A stretch of 12,755 nucleotides of DNA. It comes from Betaproteobacteria bacterium (GTDB taxonomy: Bacteria; Pseudomonadota; Gammaproteobacteria; Burkholderiales; SG8-41). Shown here one piece after another: positions 1 through 7,056 of this stretch. Numbering within the stretch: position 1 is the stretch's first letter; the number at the start of each line of letters is the position of its first letter. The stretch spans positions 1 to 12,755 of the forward strand of contig JAIOOZ010000494.1 in the NCBI GenBank assembly GCA_021414185.1. The letters run 5' to 3'. Under the pieces are notes generated by a model. It had not been told where the DNA came from. It did no database searches and worked only from the letters and a program-made list of their open reading frames with translations. A program made the translations under genes and the position numbers.

Positions 1-1
1 G

Positions 2-1648
2 ACCGGCTATGGCCTCAAGCAGACGCTGGGCGAGTCGGCGGGGACGCAGACATTCAAGTCCGTCGAGCTGGCCGACGTGATCGTGGTGATCGGCGCCAAT
101 CCGAGCGAGGCCCATCCGGTGTTCGCTTCCCGCCTCAAACGACGGGTGCGCGAGGGTGCGCGGCTCATCATCATCGATCCGCGCGCCATCGATCTGGTCG
201 GTTCGCCCCATGTCAGGGCCGACCATCATTTGCAATTGAAGCCCGGCACCAATGTCGCCGTTCTGTCGGCCATGGCCCACGTCATCGTCACCGAGGGCCT
301 GGTGGACGAGGCTTTCGTCGCCGAACGCTGCGAGGCCAAGGCCTTCGCCGACTGGCGCGAGTTCGTCGCGCGCGCAGCCAATTCGCCGGAGGTGCTGGAA
401 GCGGCCAGCGGCGTGCCGGCCGCCGAAGCGCGCGCGGCGGCGCGGCTTTACGCCAAAGGCGGCAATGCGGCGATCTACTACGGCCTCGGCGTCACCGAGC
501 ATTCCCAGGGCTCGACCGCGGTGATCGCCATCGCCAACCTTGCCATGGCCACCGGTAACCTCGGCCGCGAGGGCGTCGGCGTCAATCCGCTGCGCGGGCA
601 AAACAACGTGCAGGGTTCCTGCGACATGGGAAGCTTCCCCCACGAACTGCCCGGCTATCGCCATGTTTCCGATGCCATCACCCGCGAGCTGTTCGAGCGC
701 GACTGGGGCGTGACCATCCAGTCGGAGCCGGGGCTGCGCATTCCCAACATGTTCGATGCCGCGCTCGACGGGTCCTTCCTCGGCCTCTACTGTCAGGGCG
801 AGGATCCGGCCCAGTCCGATCCGAATACGACCCATGTCACGGCCGCGCTGGCGGCGATGGAGTGCGTGGTGGTGCAGGACCTGTTCCTCAACGAGACGGC
901 AAAGTACGCCCACGTCTTCCTGCCCGGGGCCTCCTTCCTCGAAAAGGATGGCACCTTCACCAATGCCGAGCGGCGCATCTCACGGGTGCGGCGAGTGATG
1001 CCGCCGTTGGCCGGCATGGCCGACTGGGAGGTGACGATGGCCTTGGCCGGGGCGCTGGGCTACGAGATGCATTACGAGCATCCGGGCGAGATCATGGACG
1101 AGATCGCGCGCCTGACGCCGACCTTTGCCGGCGTCAGCTACGACAAGCTCGAACGCGCGGGCAGCCTGCAGTGGCCCTGCAATGACGAGGCGCCGGAGGG
1201 CACGCCGACCATGCATGTCGAAGCGTTCGTGCGTGGCAAGGGGCGTTTCCTGATCACCCAGTACGTGCCGACCGACGAAAAGGTGACGCGCCGCTTCCCG
1301 CTGCTGCTGACCACCGGCCGCGTGCTCTCGCAGTACAACGTTGGTGCGCAAACACGCCGTACCGCCAACACCGACTTTTACGGGGCCGACCTGCTGGAGA
1401 TCCATCCCCACGATGCCGAGGAGCGTGGCATCCGCGACGGCGACCGGGTGAGCATCGAGTCACGCGCCGGCCGCACCACGCTGCCGGCGACGATCACCGG
1501 GCGAGTGCAGCCGGGCGTGGTCTACACCACCTTCCATTTCCCGGAATCGGGAGCCAACGTCGTCACCACCGACAACTCTGACTGGGCCACCAACTGCCCT
1601 GAGTACAAGGTCACAGCGGTGCAATTGTCGCGGTTGTTTGGCGCATGA
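2..1648 (+). CDS. fdsA: NAD-dependent formate dehydrogenase alpha subunit, C-terminal part (5'-truncated)
   Basis: This is the molybdopterin catalytic subunit of a soluble NAD-dependent formate dehydrogenase, which oxidises formate to CO2 and passes electrons through Fe-S and FMN subunits to NAD+. The frame is open from base 2, so the gene starts outside the window; 548 residues are visible, against about 950 for full FdsA. The N-terminal Fe-S domains and the Mo-ligand Cys/Sec are therefore not seen. Visible parts are the bis-MGD-binding core (IGANPSEAHPVFASRL, nt 92-139), a formate-dehydrogenase signature around RGQNNVQGSCDMG (nt 593-631), and the C-terminal molybdopterin-dinucleotide-binding domain (from LLLTTGRVLSQYN near nt 1303 to the end). 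The ATPase-like copper genes downstream are unrelated; assignment to the Fds type rests on the fdhD and fdsD genes that follow immediately. The stop codon overlaps the fdhD start (ATGA), suggesting translational coupling. Confidence 0.95.
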   Translation, partial: TGYGLKQTLGESAGTQTFKSVELADVIVVIGANPSEAHPVFASRLKRRVREGARLIIIDPRAIDLVGSPHVRADHHLQLKPGTNVAVLSAMAHVIVTEGLVDEAFVAERCEAKAFADWREFVARAANSPEVLEAASGVPAAEARAAARLYAKGGNAAIYYGLGVTEHSQGSTAVIAIANLAMATGNLGREGVGVNPLRGQNNVQGSCDMGSFPHELPGYRHVSDAITRELFERDWGVTIQSEPGLRIPNMFDAALDGSFLGLYCQGEDPAQSDPNTTHVTAALAAMECVVVQDLFLNETAKYAHVFLPGASFLEKDGTFTNAERRISRVRRVMPPLAGMADWEVTMALAGALGYEMHYEHPGEIMDEIARLTPTFAGVSYDKLERAGSLQWPCNDEAPEGTPTMHVEAFVRGKGRFLITQYVPTDEKVTRRFPLLLTTGRVLSQYNVGAQTRRTANTDFYGADLLEIHPHDAEERGIRDGDRVSIESRAGRTTLPATITGRVQPGVVYTTFHFPESGANVVTTDNSDWATNCPEYKVTAVQLSRLFGA

Positions 1649-2436
1649 AGCCTGTCATCCAGCGCCCGGTGTGGCGCAATGGCGCATGCCGGCCCGATGA
1701 CCTGGCCGAGGAAGTGCCAATCGCTTTCGAGTACAACGGCATCAGCCATGCGGTGATGCTGGCGACGCCGGCCGACCTCGATGATTTCGCCGTCGGCTTC
1801 AGTTTGTCCGAGGGCATCGTTGCGCGCCGGAAGGACATCTTCCATCTGGTCATTGCAGAGTCGGAGGCCGGTGTCACGCTGCAAATGGAAATCGCCACTG
1901 AAGACTTCACGCGCCTCAAGCAGCGCCGTCGCAGTCTGGCGGGACGCACCGGTTGCGGCCTGTGCGGGGCGGAAAGCCTGGGTCAGGTGATGCGCGAGCT
2001 GGCACCCTTGCCGACGCAGGAATCGTTTCCGCTGGCGGCGCTGCATTCCGGCATCTACAAGTTGCCGGCGCGGCAAGTGCTGCAACAGGCCACTGGCGCT
2101 ACCCATGCCGCGTGCCGCGTCAGCCGCACTGGGGCGATCAGTCATGTCCGCGAGGATGTCGGTCGCCATAACGCGCTGGACAAGACGCTCGGCGCGCTGG
2201 CGAGCGAGGGCGTCGTCGCCGGAGATGGCGCTCTGGTCATCACCAGCCGTGCCAGCTTCGAAATGGTGCAGAAGGCGGCGGCGCTGGGCTTTGCCACCCT
2301 CGCCGCGGTTTCGGCGCCGACCGCCCGTGCGGTGCGGTTGGCCGAGAGCCTGAACATGACCCTGATCGGGTTCCTGCGGCAGGAGGCCTGCGTGGTCTAT
2401 ACGAAAAGCAGGATACTGTCGGAGCATTGCGCATGA
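1645..2436 (+). CDS. fdhD: FdhD/FdsC formate dehydrogenase accessory sulfurtransferase
   Basis: FdhD-family proteins are cytoplasmic accessory factors that bind bis-MGD, sulfurate the molybdenum cofactor and deliver it to formate dehydrogenase; in fds operons the member is called FdsC. The 263-residue length is normal. Visible hallmarks are the CxxC pair C104-GL-C107 in RTGCGLCGAES, the strongly conserved DVGRHNALDK segment at 171-180, TSRASFEMVQKAA from residue 200, and SAPTARAVRLAE at about 223-234. In FdhD the CxxC cysteines carry the persulfide sulfur. The ATG overlaps the fdsA stop by four bases, and the gene ends overlapping fdsD in the same way, so the three genes are one transcription unit. 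The fdsA-fdhD(fdsC)-fdsD order matches the known fdsGBACD arrangement of betaproteobacteria. Confidence 0.95.
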   Translation: MKPVIQRPVWRNGACRPDDLAEEVPIAFEYNGISHAVMLATPADLDDFAVGFSLSEGIVARRKDIFHLVIAESEAGVTLQMEIATEDFTRLKQRRRSLAGRTGCGLCGAESLGQVMRELAPLPTQESFPLAALHSGIYKLPARQVLQQATGATHAACRVSRTGAISHVREDVGRHNALDKTLGALASEGVVAGDGALVITSRASFEMVQKAAALGFATLAAVSAPTARAVRLAESLNMTLIGFLRQEACVVYTKSRILSEHCA

Positions 2437-2660
2437 ATCCCGATCACCTGATCAGGATGGCCAACCAGATAGGTGCTTTTTTCGAGGCCATGCCGGACCG
2501 CGAACAGGCGGTCAAGGATATTGAAAATCACCTGCGACGTACCTGGGATCCGCGCATGCGAACGGAACTTCTGGCCATGCTGGGCAGGGCGGACGAATCG
2601 AAGCTCAAGCCCATGGTGCTCGATGCGGTGATCGCGTTGCGTCAATCGGATACGGCTTGA
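2433..2660 (+). CDS. fdsD: NAD-dependent formate dehydrogenase delta subunit FdsD
   Basis: This is a 75-residue protein of the FdsD family, the small last product of fdsGBACD operons, needed for formation or activity of the soluble formate dehydrogenase; its exact molecular role is unsettled. It is recognisable by MNPDHLIRMANQIGAFFEA at the N-terminus and the family-typical HLRRTWDPRMR at residues 33-43. It is all-helical in appearance, with no cysteines and no membrane segment. The ATG at 2433 was chosen because its ATGA overlap with the fdhD stop repeats the junction used between fdsA and fdhD. A TTG two codons upstream is possible but less likely. The gene ends 27 bases before the convergent methyltransferase gene. 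Confidence 0.9.
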   Translation: MNPDHLIRMANQIGAFFEAMPDREQAVKDIENHLRRTWDPRMRTELLAMLGRADESKLKPMVLDAVIALRQSDTA

Positions 2661-2664
2661 CGAG

Positions 2665-2688
2665 GCGGCTTTCGTTTCGGGCAGCCGC
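2665..2688. terminator. Possible bidirectional terminator hairpin between convergent genes
   Basis: GCGGCT (2665-2670) and AGCCGC (2683-2688) form a 6-bp stem around a 12-base loop, in the short gap where fdsD and the methyltransferase gene converge. The position suits a shared terminator. There is no clear T-run on either side, so the call is weak. Confidence 0.25.
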
Positions 2689-3290
2689 TATCGGCCCCAG
2701 ACCAGGCATCGATTGTTCGACGGCATGGCGCGGTCTTCGATCAATGTCAGGCCGGCCTGGCCGGCCAGTGCATCCACGGCCTCAAAGTCTCGTATGCCTT
2801 GGTGTGCACCACTTTGCTTCAGCCAGGCGTCAAACGCAGCGTTGCTCTCGCTGGTGAAACGGCTTCCGTAGTTGAAGGGGCCATAGACGACGAGCCTGGC
2901 GTCGCCCGTCATGACCTCGGGCAGGCGGGCGAACACACGCTCGACTTCGGCCCAGCTCATGATATGCAAGGTGTTGGCGCTGAAGATCGCATCGAAGCGC
3001 GTTGATGGCCATGCATCATTGACGTCGAGCCGAATCGGGGCCGGGGTATTGGGCAAGTCTGCTTCGTCCAGCCAGGCCCGGATACCCGGCAGGTTCTCCA
3101 TCCGGTCCGAGGTCTGCCACGTCAGATGGGGCATCGCCGCGGCGAAATGGATCGCGTGCTGACCGGTGCCGCTGCCGATTTCCAGCACCTTGCGGCGATC
3201 CGTAAAGTGATCGCGCAGCACCGCGAGGATTGGCTCCCGGTTGCGCTCGCAGGACGGCGCGTCGGGCTTGCTCATGGCGGGATCTGTCAT
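2688..3290 (-). CDS. DUF938 family class I SAM-dependent methyltransferase
   Basis: This predicted soluble methyltransferase belongs to the DUF938 family, whose substrate is not established. SAM-binding motif I is VLEIGSGTGQHA (residues 35-46). Later conserved family segments are SANTLHIMSW, VYGPFNYGSRFTSESNAAFD, GIRDFEAVDALA and the C-terminal MPSNNRCLVW. The ATG at 3290 gives 200 residues, close to the family norm, and is preceded by a GAGAG-like sequence. A GTG at 3299 (203 aa) and an ATG at 3275 (195 aa) are alternative starts. The gene is convergent with fdsD and divergent from the histidine kinase gene, so it is its own unit and shares a 147-base promoter region with the kinase. Nothing in the sequence ties it functionally to formate metabolism. 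Confidence 0.85.
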   Translation of the reverse strand: MTDPAMSKPDAPSCERNREPILAVLRDHFTDRRKVLEIGSGTGQHAIHFAAAMPHLTWQTSDRMENLPGIRAWLDEADLPNTPAPIRLDVNDAWPSTRFDAIFSANTLHIMSWAEVERVFARLPEVMTGDARLVVYGPFNYGSRFTSESNAAFDAWLKQSGAHQGIRDFEAVDALAGQAGLTLIEDRAMPSNNRCLVWGR

Positions 3291-3339
3291 TTCTCTCACA
3301 GACTTGTACTATTCGACAAACCGGGCTCGGTGGGCAATA

Positions 3340-3356
3340 GGGGTAACTACCTAGGC
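3340..3356 (+). promoter_or_regulatory. CTAG-containing motif upstream of histidine kinase gene (candidate regulator site)
   Basis: The sequence GGGGTAACTACCTAGGC lies in the divergent region between the methyltransferase and histidine kinase genes, about 80 bases before the kinase start. A close copy, GGGATAACCCCTAGGC, sits upstream of frmA at 11072-11087. CTAG is rare in GC-rich proteobacterial genomes, and by eye these are the only two CTAGs in the window. The site may bind the FixJ-type regulator encoded just downstream; this is inference. Confidence 0.4.
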
Positions 3357-3437
3357 TGTCGCAGGTTGTCCCTGATTGACCCGGTAAAGCCTCTTGTTAG
3401 AGTCGCGTTGCACAATGGACAAAGAGATGCGGGCACT

Positions 3438-4736
3438 ATGAACTTGGGAAGCGACATGCTTTTGCTCGCGCTGGTGGTCCTCGGCGGTTCGCTCGCGGCC
3501 GCCCTGACGCTGCTGGGCGTGTTGCTGCTCCGCCTGCGGGAAGCCGAGCGCAGGGTGAATGAGAAGGAAACCACGCACGAGAGTGTTCTGGACCGATTGC
3601 AGGAAAACGAATACCGGCTGCGCACCATTATCGAGTCGGAACCCGAGTGTGTGAAACTTCAGGCGGAAGACGGCACCGTGCTCGAGATCAATCCGGCGGG
3701 CCTGCGACTGGTCGATGCCAACCAGCCCGCCGACATTGTTGGTCGCAAGATCTACTCCGTCGTCGCGCCCGAGTGCGTCGAGGCCTATCGCGAAAACATG
3801 AGACGGGTATTCGCCGGGGAAGCGGTGGTCTACGAATTCAAGGCGATCACGCTGAAGAACCGGATCGCATGGATGGAGACCCATGCCGCACCGCTGCGCG
3901 ATGCCCGCGGCAATATTTATGCGCTGCTGGGGATTACGCGCGACATCACCGAGCACAAGCAGGCCGAGGAACAGGCGCGCCGTCACCAGACCGAACTGGC
4001 GCGCGTGGCACGGCTTTCAACCATGGGGGAAATGGCGACCGGCATCGCCCATGAACTCAACCAGCCGCTGTCGGCGATCGCCAATTTCTCCCGTGGTTGC
4101 ATCCGCCGCCTGCGCTCCGGCGGCATGAGTCCGAACGAGTTGATCGAACCGCTGGAGGAAGTTTGCGCGCAGGCCGAACGCGCCAGCGACATTCTTCGTC
4201 ATGTGCGCGACTTCGTGCGCAAGAGCGAGTCGCGACTAAAGCCCATGGACGTCAATCAGATCGTGCGCGCGGTGGTTAAATTCACCGAGCACGAGGCACG
4301 CCAGCACCGCACCATGGTGCGCCTGGAGCTCGACCCCCATCTGCCCAAGGTCCTGGCCGATGCGATCATGATCGAACAGGTCGTCTGCAACCTGGTGCGC
4401 AATGCCGTGGAGGCCATGGCGGAGGCTAACTCGCCGCGGCGCGAGGTGGTGGTTCACACCCGCCGCTTCGCCTCGCAGGCGGTGGAGATCGAGATCGCCG
4501 ACACCGGCCCCGGCATCGATGCTGCCGTGATCGACCAAGTGTTCGATCAGTTCTTCACCACCAAGCGCGAGGGGGTGGGCATGGGACTGGCGATCAGCCG
4601 TTCGATCATCGAGGCCCATGGCGGCAAGGTGAGGGCGGAATCAGGTCGGGACGGGGGCGCCATTCTGCGCTTCACCTTGCAACTCAGCGAACCGCAGGTG
4701 CACAAGCGTGAGCGAGCCGACAGTCTTCATAGTTGA
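3438..4736 (+). CDS. Membrane-anchored PAS-domain sensor histidine kinase
   Basis: This is the sensor kinase of a two-component system whose partner is the overlapping response regulator downstream. The 432-residue protein has one N-terminal membrane helix (about 7-32), a short coiled linker (33-58), a PAS domain (about 58-175, with GRKIYSVVAPE at 102-112 and the PAC-type end GITRDITEHKQAEEQ), a HisKA dimerisation domain with phospho-acceptor H205 in GIAHELNQPLSAI, and a HATPase domain. ATPase landmarks are N-box NLVRNAVEAM (318-327), G1 DTGPGID (355-361), F-box FDQFFTT and G2 GVGMGL (379-384). No periplasmic sensory domain is present, so the signal is probably read by the PAS domain. A heme-type FixL histidine is not apparent. 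The ATG at 3438 was chosen because the membrane helix follows it; the open frame extends upstream, but that stretch has no domain and crosses the methyltransferase gene. The FixL/TodS/TtrS-like class is clear; the ligand is unknown. Confidence 0.9.
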   Translation: MNLGSDMLLLALVVLGGSLAAALTLLGVLLLRLREAERRVNEKETTHESVLDRLQENEYRLRTIIESEPECVKLQAEDGTVLEINPAGLRLVDANQPADIVGRKIYSVVAPECVEAYRENMRRVFAGEAVVYEFKAITLKNRIAWMETHAAPLRDARGNIYALLGITRDITEHKQAEEQARRHQTELARVARLSTMGEMATGIAHELNQPLSAIANFSRGCIRRLRSGGMSPNELIEPLEEVCAQAERASDILRHVRDFVRKSESRLKPMDVNQIVRAVVKFTEHEARQHRTMVRLELDPHLPKVLADAIMIEQVVCNLVRNAVEAMAEANSPRREVVVHTRRFASQAVEIEIADTGPGIDAAVIDQVFDQFFTTKREGVGMGLAISRSIIEAHGGKVRAESGRDGGAILRFTLQLSEPQVHKRERADSLHS

Positions 4737-5313
4737 CGATGATCAGGCGGTTGCCCGCAGCCTGCGCTGGCTGATCGAGTCCGTTCGGCTCAAGGTCGAG
4801 ACCTTCGCCTCCGCCCAGGCGTTTCTCGACGGCTACGATGCCGCGAAACCGGGGTGCCTGGTGCTCGATGTGCGCATGCCGGGCATGAGCGGCATCGAGC
4901 TGCAGGAAAGGCTGACCGCACAGCGGATACGCGTTCCGATCATCTTCATCACAGGGCATGGCGATGTGCAGATGGCGGTGCGCGCGGTGCAGGCCGGTGC
5001 CTTCGACTTCATCGAGAAGCCCTTCAATGACCAGGACCTGCTTGACCGGATGCAGCGCGCCATCTCCTTCGATTCGGAGCGGCGCGAGCGCGACACGCAG
5101 CGCGCCCAGTTGGGCGCGCTGTTCACCAGCCTGACACCGCGCGAGCGAGAGGTGATGGACCTGGTGGTGGAAGGAATGTCCAACAAGGCGGTAGCCAACA
5201 CCCTGGGCCTCAGCGCAAAAACCGTGGAAGTCCATCGTGCCAAGGTGATGGAGAAGATGAATGCGCGTTCGGTGTCCGACCTGGTCAGGATGTCAATGCT
5301 GAACAATTCGTGA
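4708..5313 (+). CDS. FixJ/LuxR-type two-component response regulator
   Basis: This DNA-binding response regulator pairs with the upstream histidine kinase. The 201-residue protein has an N-terminal receiver with acidic D10-D11-D12, phospho-acceptor D54 (LVLDVRMPGMSG), T82 (ITGHGD) and K104 (IEKPF). A linker helix (about 112-138) leads to a GerE/LuxR helix-turn-helix at about 141-200, with LTPREREVMDLVVEGMSNK and SAKTVEVHRAKVMEKM. The start is a GTG: MSEPTVFIVDDD is a standard beginning for this family, and no in-frame ATG precedes it nearby. The gene overlaps the kinase by 29 bases in another frame, which implies coupled translation. It resembles FixJ, TtrR and StyR/TodT regulators. Targets are not shown by the sequence, but CTAG-bearing motifs upstream of the kinase gene and frmA are candidates. 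Confidence 0.93.
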   Translation: MSEPTVFIVDDDQAVARSLRWLIESVRLKVETFASAQAFLDGYDAAKPGCLVLDVRMPGMSGIELQERLTAQRIRVPIIFITGHGDVQMAVRAVQAGAFDFIEKPFNDQDLLDRMQRAISFDSERRERDTQRAQLGALFTSLTPREREVMDLVVEGMSNKAVANTLGLSAKTVEVHRAKVMEKMNARSVSDLVRMSMLNNS

Positions 5314-5343
5314 GCACAGGCACGAGCGCTCAGTGCGGCAGAC

Positions 5344-6240
5344 TCAATACGGCAGATAGTGATCGACCAGCAGCGCGGCAAACAGCAGCGACAGGTACAA
5401 GATCGAGAAGCGGAAGGTTTTCTGCGCCATGCGGTCACTGTAGTGGCGCCAGATTCGCCACGCGTGGCGGATGAACATCGCGTTGAGCACTACCGCTGCG
5501 ACCAGATAGAACCAACTGCTCATGCCGATGGCGAAGGGCATCAGCGTCACCAGGGCGAGGCCGAGGGTATAGGCGAAGACGCTGCGTTGGGTGTATTCCC
5601 GCCCATGCACCACGGGCAGCATCGGCAGATTGGCCGCCGCGTATTCGTCGGCCCGATACAGCGCCAGCGACCAGAAGTGCGGCGGCGTCCAGACAAAAAT
5701 GATGAGGAACAGCAGCCAGGCCTGTTCCGGCATCTGCCCGGTTACGGCCACCCAGCCCCGTACCGGCGGCATGGCGCCGGACGCCCCGCCGATCACGATG
5801 TTCTGCGGTGTCAGCGGCTTGAGGATCACCGTGTAGATGACGGCATAGCCAATGAAGGTCGCCAGCGTCAGCCACATGGTCAGCGGATTGACGAAGGCGT
5901 GGAGCAGCGCCAGGCCAAGGCTGCCGATCGCGGCGGAAACGAGGAAGGTCTCCATTGTGTCCACCTCCCCGCGCGGCAGCGGTCGGCCCCGGGTGCGCGC
6001 CATGATGGCGTCGATCTTGCGCTCGATAAGGCAGTTCACGGCGGCGGCGGCGCCTGCCACCAGGGCGATGCCGGCTGTCGCGGCCAGCAGGGTTTGCAAG
6101 GGCACCATGCCGGGTGTGGCCAGCAGCATGCCGATCACCGCGCAGAACACGATCAGCGACACCACGCGCGGCTTGGTCAGACGGACGTAGCGTTGCAGTC
6201 TTTCGCCTGTGTTCGGCCGGATCAGGATGGTTTCAGCCAT
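5344..6240 (-). CDS. ctaB: Heme O synthase (protoheme IX farnesyltransferase)
   Basis: This integral membrane prenyltransferase of the UbiA superfamily adds a farnesyl group to protoheme IX to make heme O, used directly or converted to heme A for heme-copper oxidases. The 298-residue length is typical of CtaB/CyoE. Key features are YVRLTKPRVVSL at 18-29, the first acidic/prenyl-diphosphate motif N69...D77 with MARTRGRPLPRG (80-91), and the second motif TPPHFWSLALYRADEY (185-200) followed by NLPMLPVVHG. Several hydrophobic segments are visible, consistent with eight or nine helices. The ATG at 6240 is preceded by a good AAGAAGG eight bases away, so the longer open frame upstream is discounted. 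No heme A synthase (ctaA) is in the window. The gene is divergent from the heme-copper enzyme genes and convergent with the response regulator, so its link to the oxidoreductase is by neighbourhood only. Confidence 0.95.
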   Translation of the reverse strand: MAETILIRPNTGERLQRYVRLTKPRVVSLIVFCAVIGMLLATPGMVPLQTLLAATAGIALVAGAAAAVNCLIERKIDAIMARTRGRPLPRGEVDTMETFLVSAAIGSLGLALLHAFVNPLTMWLTLATFIGYAVIYTVILKPLTPQNIVIGGASGAMPPVRGWVAVTGQMPEQAWLLFLIIFVWTPPHFWSLALYRADEYAAANLPMLPVVHGREYTQRSVFAYTLGLALVTLMPFAIGMSSWFYLVAAVVLNAMFIRHAWRIWRHYSDRMAQKTFRFSILYLSLLFAALLVDHYLPY

Positions 6241-6247
6241 GGCAACA

Positions 6248-6255
6248 CCCTTCTT
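6248..6255 (-). promoter_or_regulatory. Ribosome binding site of ctaB
   Basis: On the minus strand AAGAAGGG precedes the ATG at 6240 with about seven or eight bases between. It decides this start over the upstream extension of the open frame. Confidence 0.7.
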
Positions 6256-6342
6256 GGGAAACGATGGATGGCGCCAGTGTGAACCGGTGCGAGCGCGCCA
6301 GCAATCGGGAAAAACCTTGCCGGAGATAAGTAAACACCCCAA

Positions 6343-6371
6343 TTGCCGACCTATTCCCGAAGGCCTATCGT
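6343..6371 (+). promoter_or_regulatory. Possible sigma70-like promoter for the heme-copper enzyme genes
   Basis: TTGCCG (6343-6348) and TATCGT (6366-6371), 17 bases apart, each match four of six consensus positions. They lie in the 227-base gap between divergent ctaB and the subunit II gene. No FNR/DNR-type TTGAT-N4-ATCAA box was found here. The rest of the gap shows no gene. Confidence 0.25.
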
Positions 6372-6451
6372 TCGGCAACCGTGGGGACGATGTTGGCCAC
6401 CACGACGCCGAGCGTCGCGATCCGGGCAGCACGGCGCCCGAATAACGGATC

Positions 6452-6460
6452 AGGAGGAGG
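6452..6460 (+). promoter_or_regulatory. Strong ribosome binding site of the subunit II gene
   Basis: AGGAGGAGG lies seven bases before the ATG at 6468. It fixes this start against an in-frame upstream extension that begins at 6381 and has no domain content. Confidence 0.85.
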
Positions 6461-6467
6461 CACACAC

Positions 6468-7040
6468 ATGCTGGACTTTTTGTTTTCGGGCTGGGGCGCG
6501 TTCTGGATGACGATGGCCATGCTGCTGCCGTTCGCCGGTATGTTCTGGTACGTGATCCACCGCAAGTCGGTGGTCGATTCCGGGCCAGGCACCACGCCGC
6601 CCGCGGCGATGTCGCGCCTCGAGGGCTATTGGCTCACCGCGGTTTTCGTCATTTTCGTCACGATCAATCTCGCCAGCCTCAAGTTCATGCCCATCATGGC
6701 CACGGCGCATGCCGCGACCGGCGGCTTGCCCGTGCAAGAGGTCGAGCTCACCGCCACTTCGTGGAAGTACGAGATGTCCACCCGCGAGGTCGAAGCCGGC
6801 AAGCCGGTGCGCTTTTCCGGCCGGGCGAAAGACACCCAACACGGGTTCGCCGTGTATCACCCCGATGGCCGCATGCTGTTCACCATGCTCATGATGCCGG
6901 GTGTGTCGAAGGCGACCAGCGTCGTGCGCACCTTTACCGAGCCAGGCACCTACAAGATACGCTGCCTCGAATACTGCGGCATCGCCCACCACGGCATGAA
7001 GGACGAATTGATCGTCGTCAAGAGCAAAGCCGCCACCTGA
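6468..7040 (+). CDS. Heme-copper oxidoreductase subunit II with CuA centre
   Basis: This is the electron-entry subunit of a heme-copper enzyme. Two N-terminal membrane helices (about 9-30 and 53-75) hold a cupredoxin domain (about 88-186) facing the periplasm. The dinuclear CuA site is complete: H125 in DTQHGF, then C166, E168, C170, H174 and M177 in CLEYCGIAHHGM, exactly the canonical C-x-E-x-C-x3-H-x2-M spacing. Electrons would come from a c-type cytochrome or a small copper protein. At 190 residues it is shorter than classical CoxB, lacks a cytochrome c extension and has no obvious lipoprotein signal. It lies 16 bases before subunit I, as one operon. By itself it would be annotated as cytochrome c oxidase subunit II; the unusual subunit I suggests instead a NorS-like partner of a CuA-type NO reductase (inference). 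Confidence 0.9.
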   Translation: MLDFLFSGWGAFWMTMAMLLPFAGMFWYVIHRKSVVDSGPGTTPPAAMSRLEGYWLTAVFVIFVTINLASLKFMPIMATAHAATGGLPVQEVELTATSWKYEMSTREVEAGKPVRFSGRAKDTQHGFAVYHPDGRMLFTMLMMPGVSKATSVVRTFTEPGTYKIRCLEYCGIAHHGMKDELIVVKSKAAT

Positions 7041-7056
7041 CCCGAGGAGAATCAAG

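Noticed and set aside
3126..3437. A 104-residue N-terminal extension of the histidine kinase
   Set aside because: It overlaps the methyltransferase gene on the other strand, contains the intergenic motif, and has no domain. The ATG at 3438 is followed directly by the membrane helix.
3600..3965. A FixL-like heme-binding PAS domain in the kinase
   Set aside because: In the helix where FixL carries its heme histidine, the sequence (PECVEAYRENMRRVF) has none, so oxygen sensing through heme is not supported.
5320..5336. GCAC-N9-GTGC hairpin between the response regulator and ctaB as a terminator
   Set aside because: The stem is only four pairs with no T-run; too weak to call, although termination between these convergent genes is expected.
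5359..6282. A 307-codon open frame on the plus strand opposite ctaB
   Set aside because: Its composition (Gln, Arg, His, Gly rich, no membrane segment) is that of a shadow frame; ctaB on the other strand has full family motifs and a ribosome binding site.
6241..6467. An FNR/DNR-type box (TTGAT-N4-ATCAA) controlling the heme-copper genes
   Set aside because: The gap was read on both strands and no adequate match was found; nor was a convincing sigma54 -24/-12 element seen.
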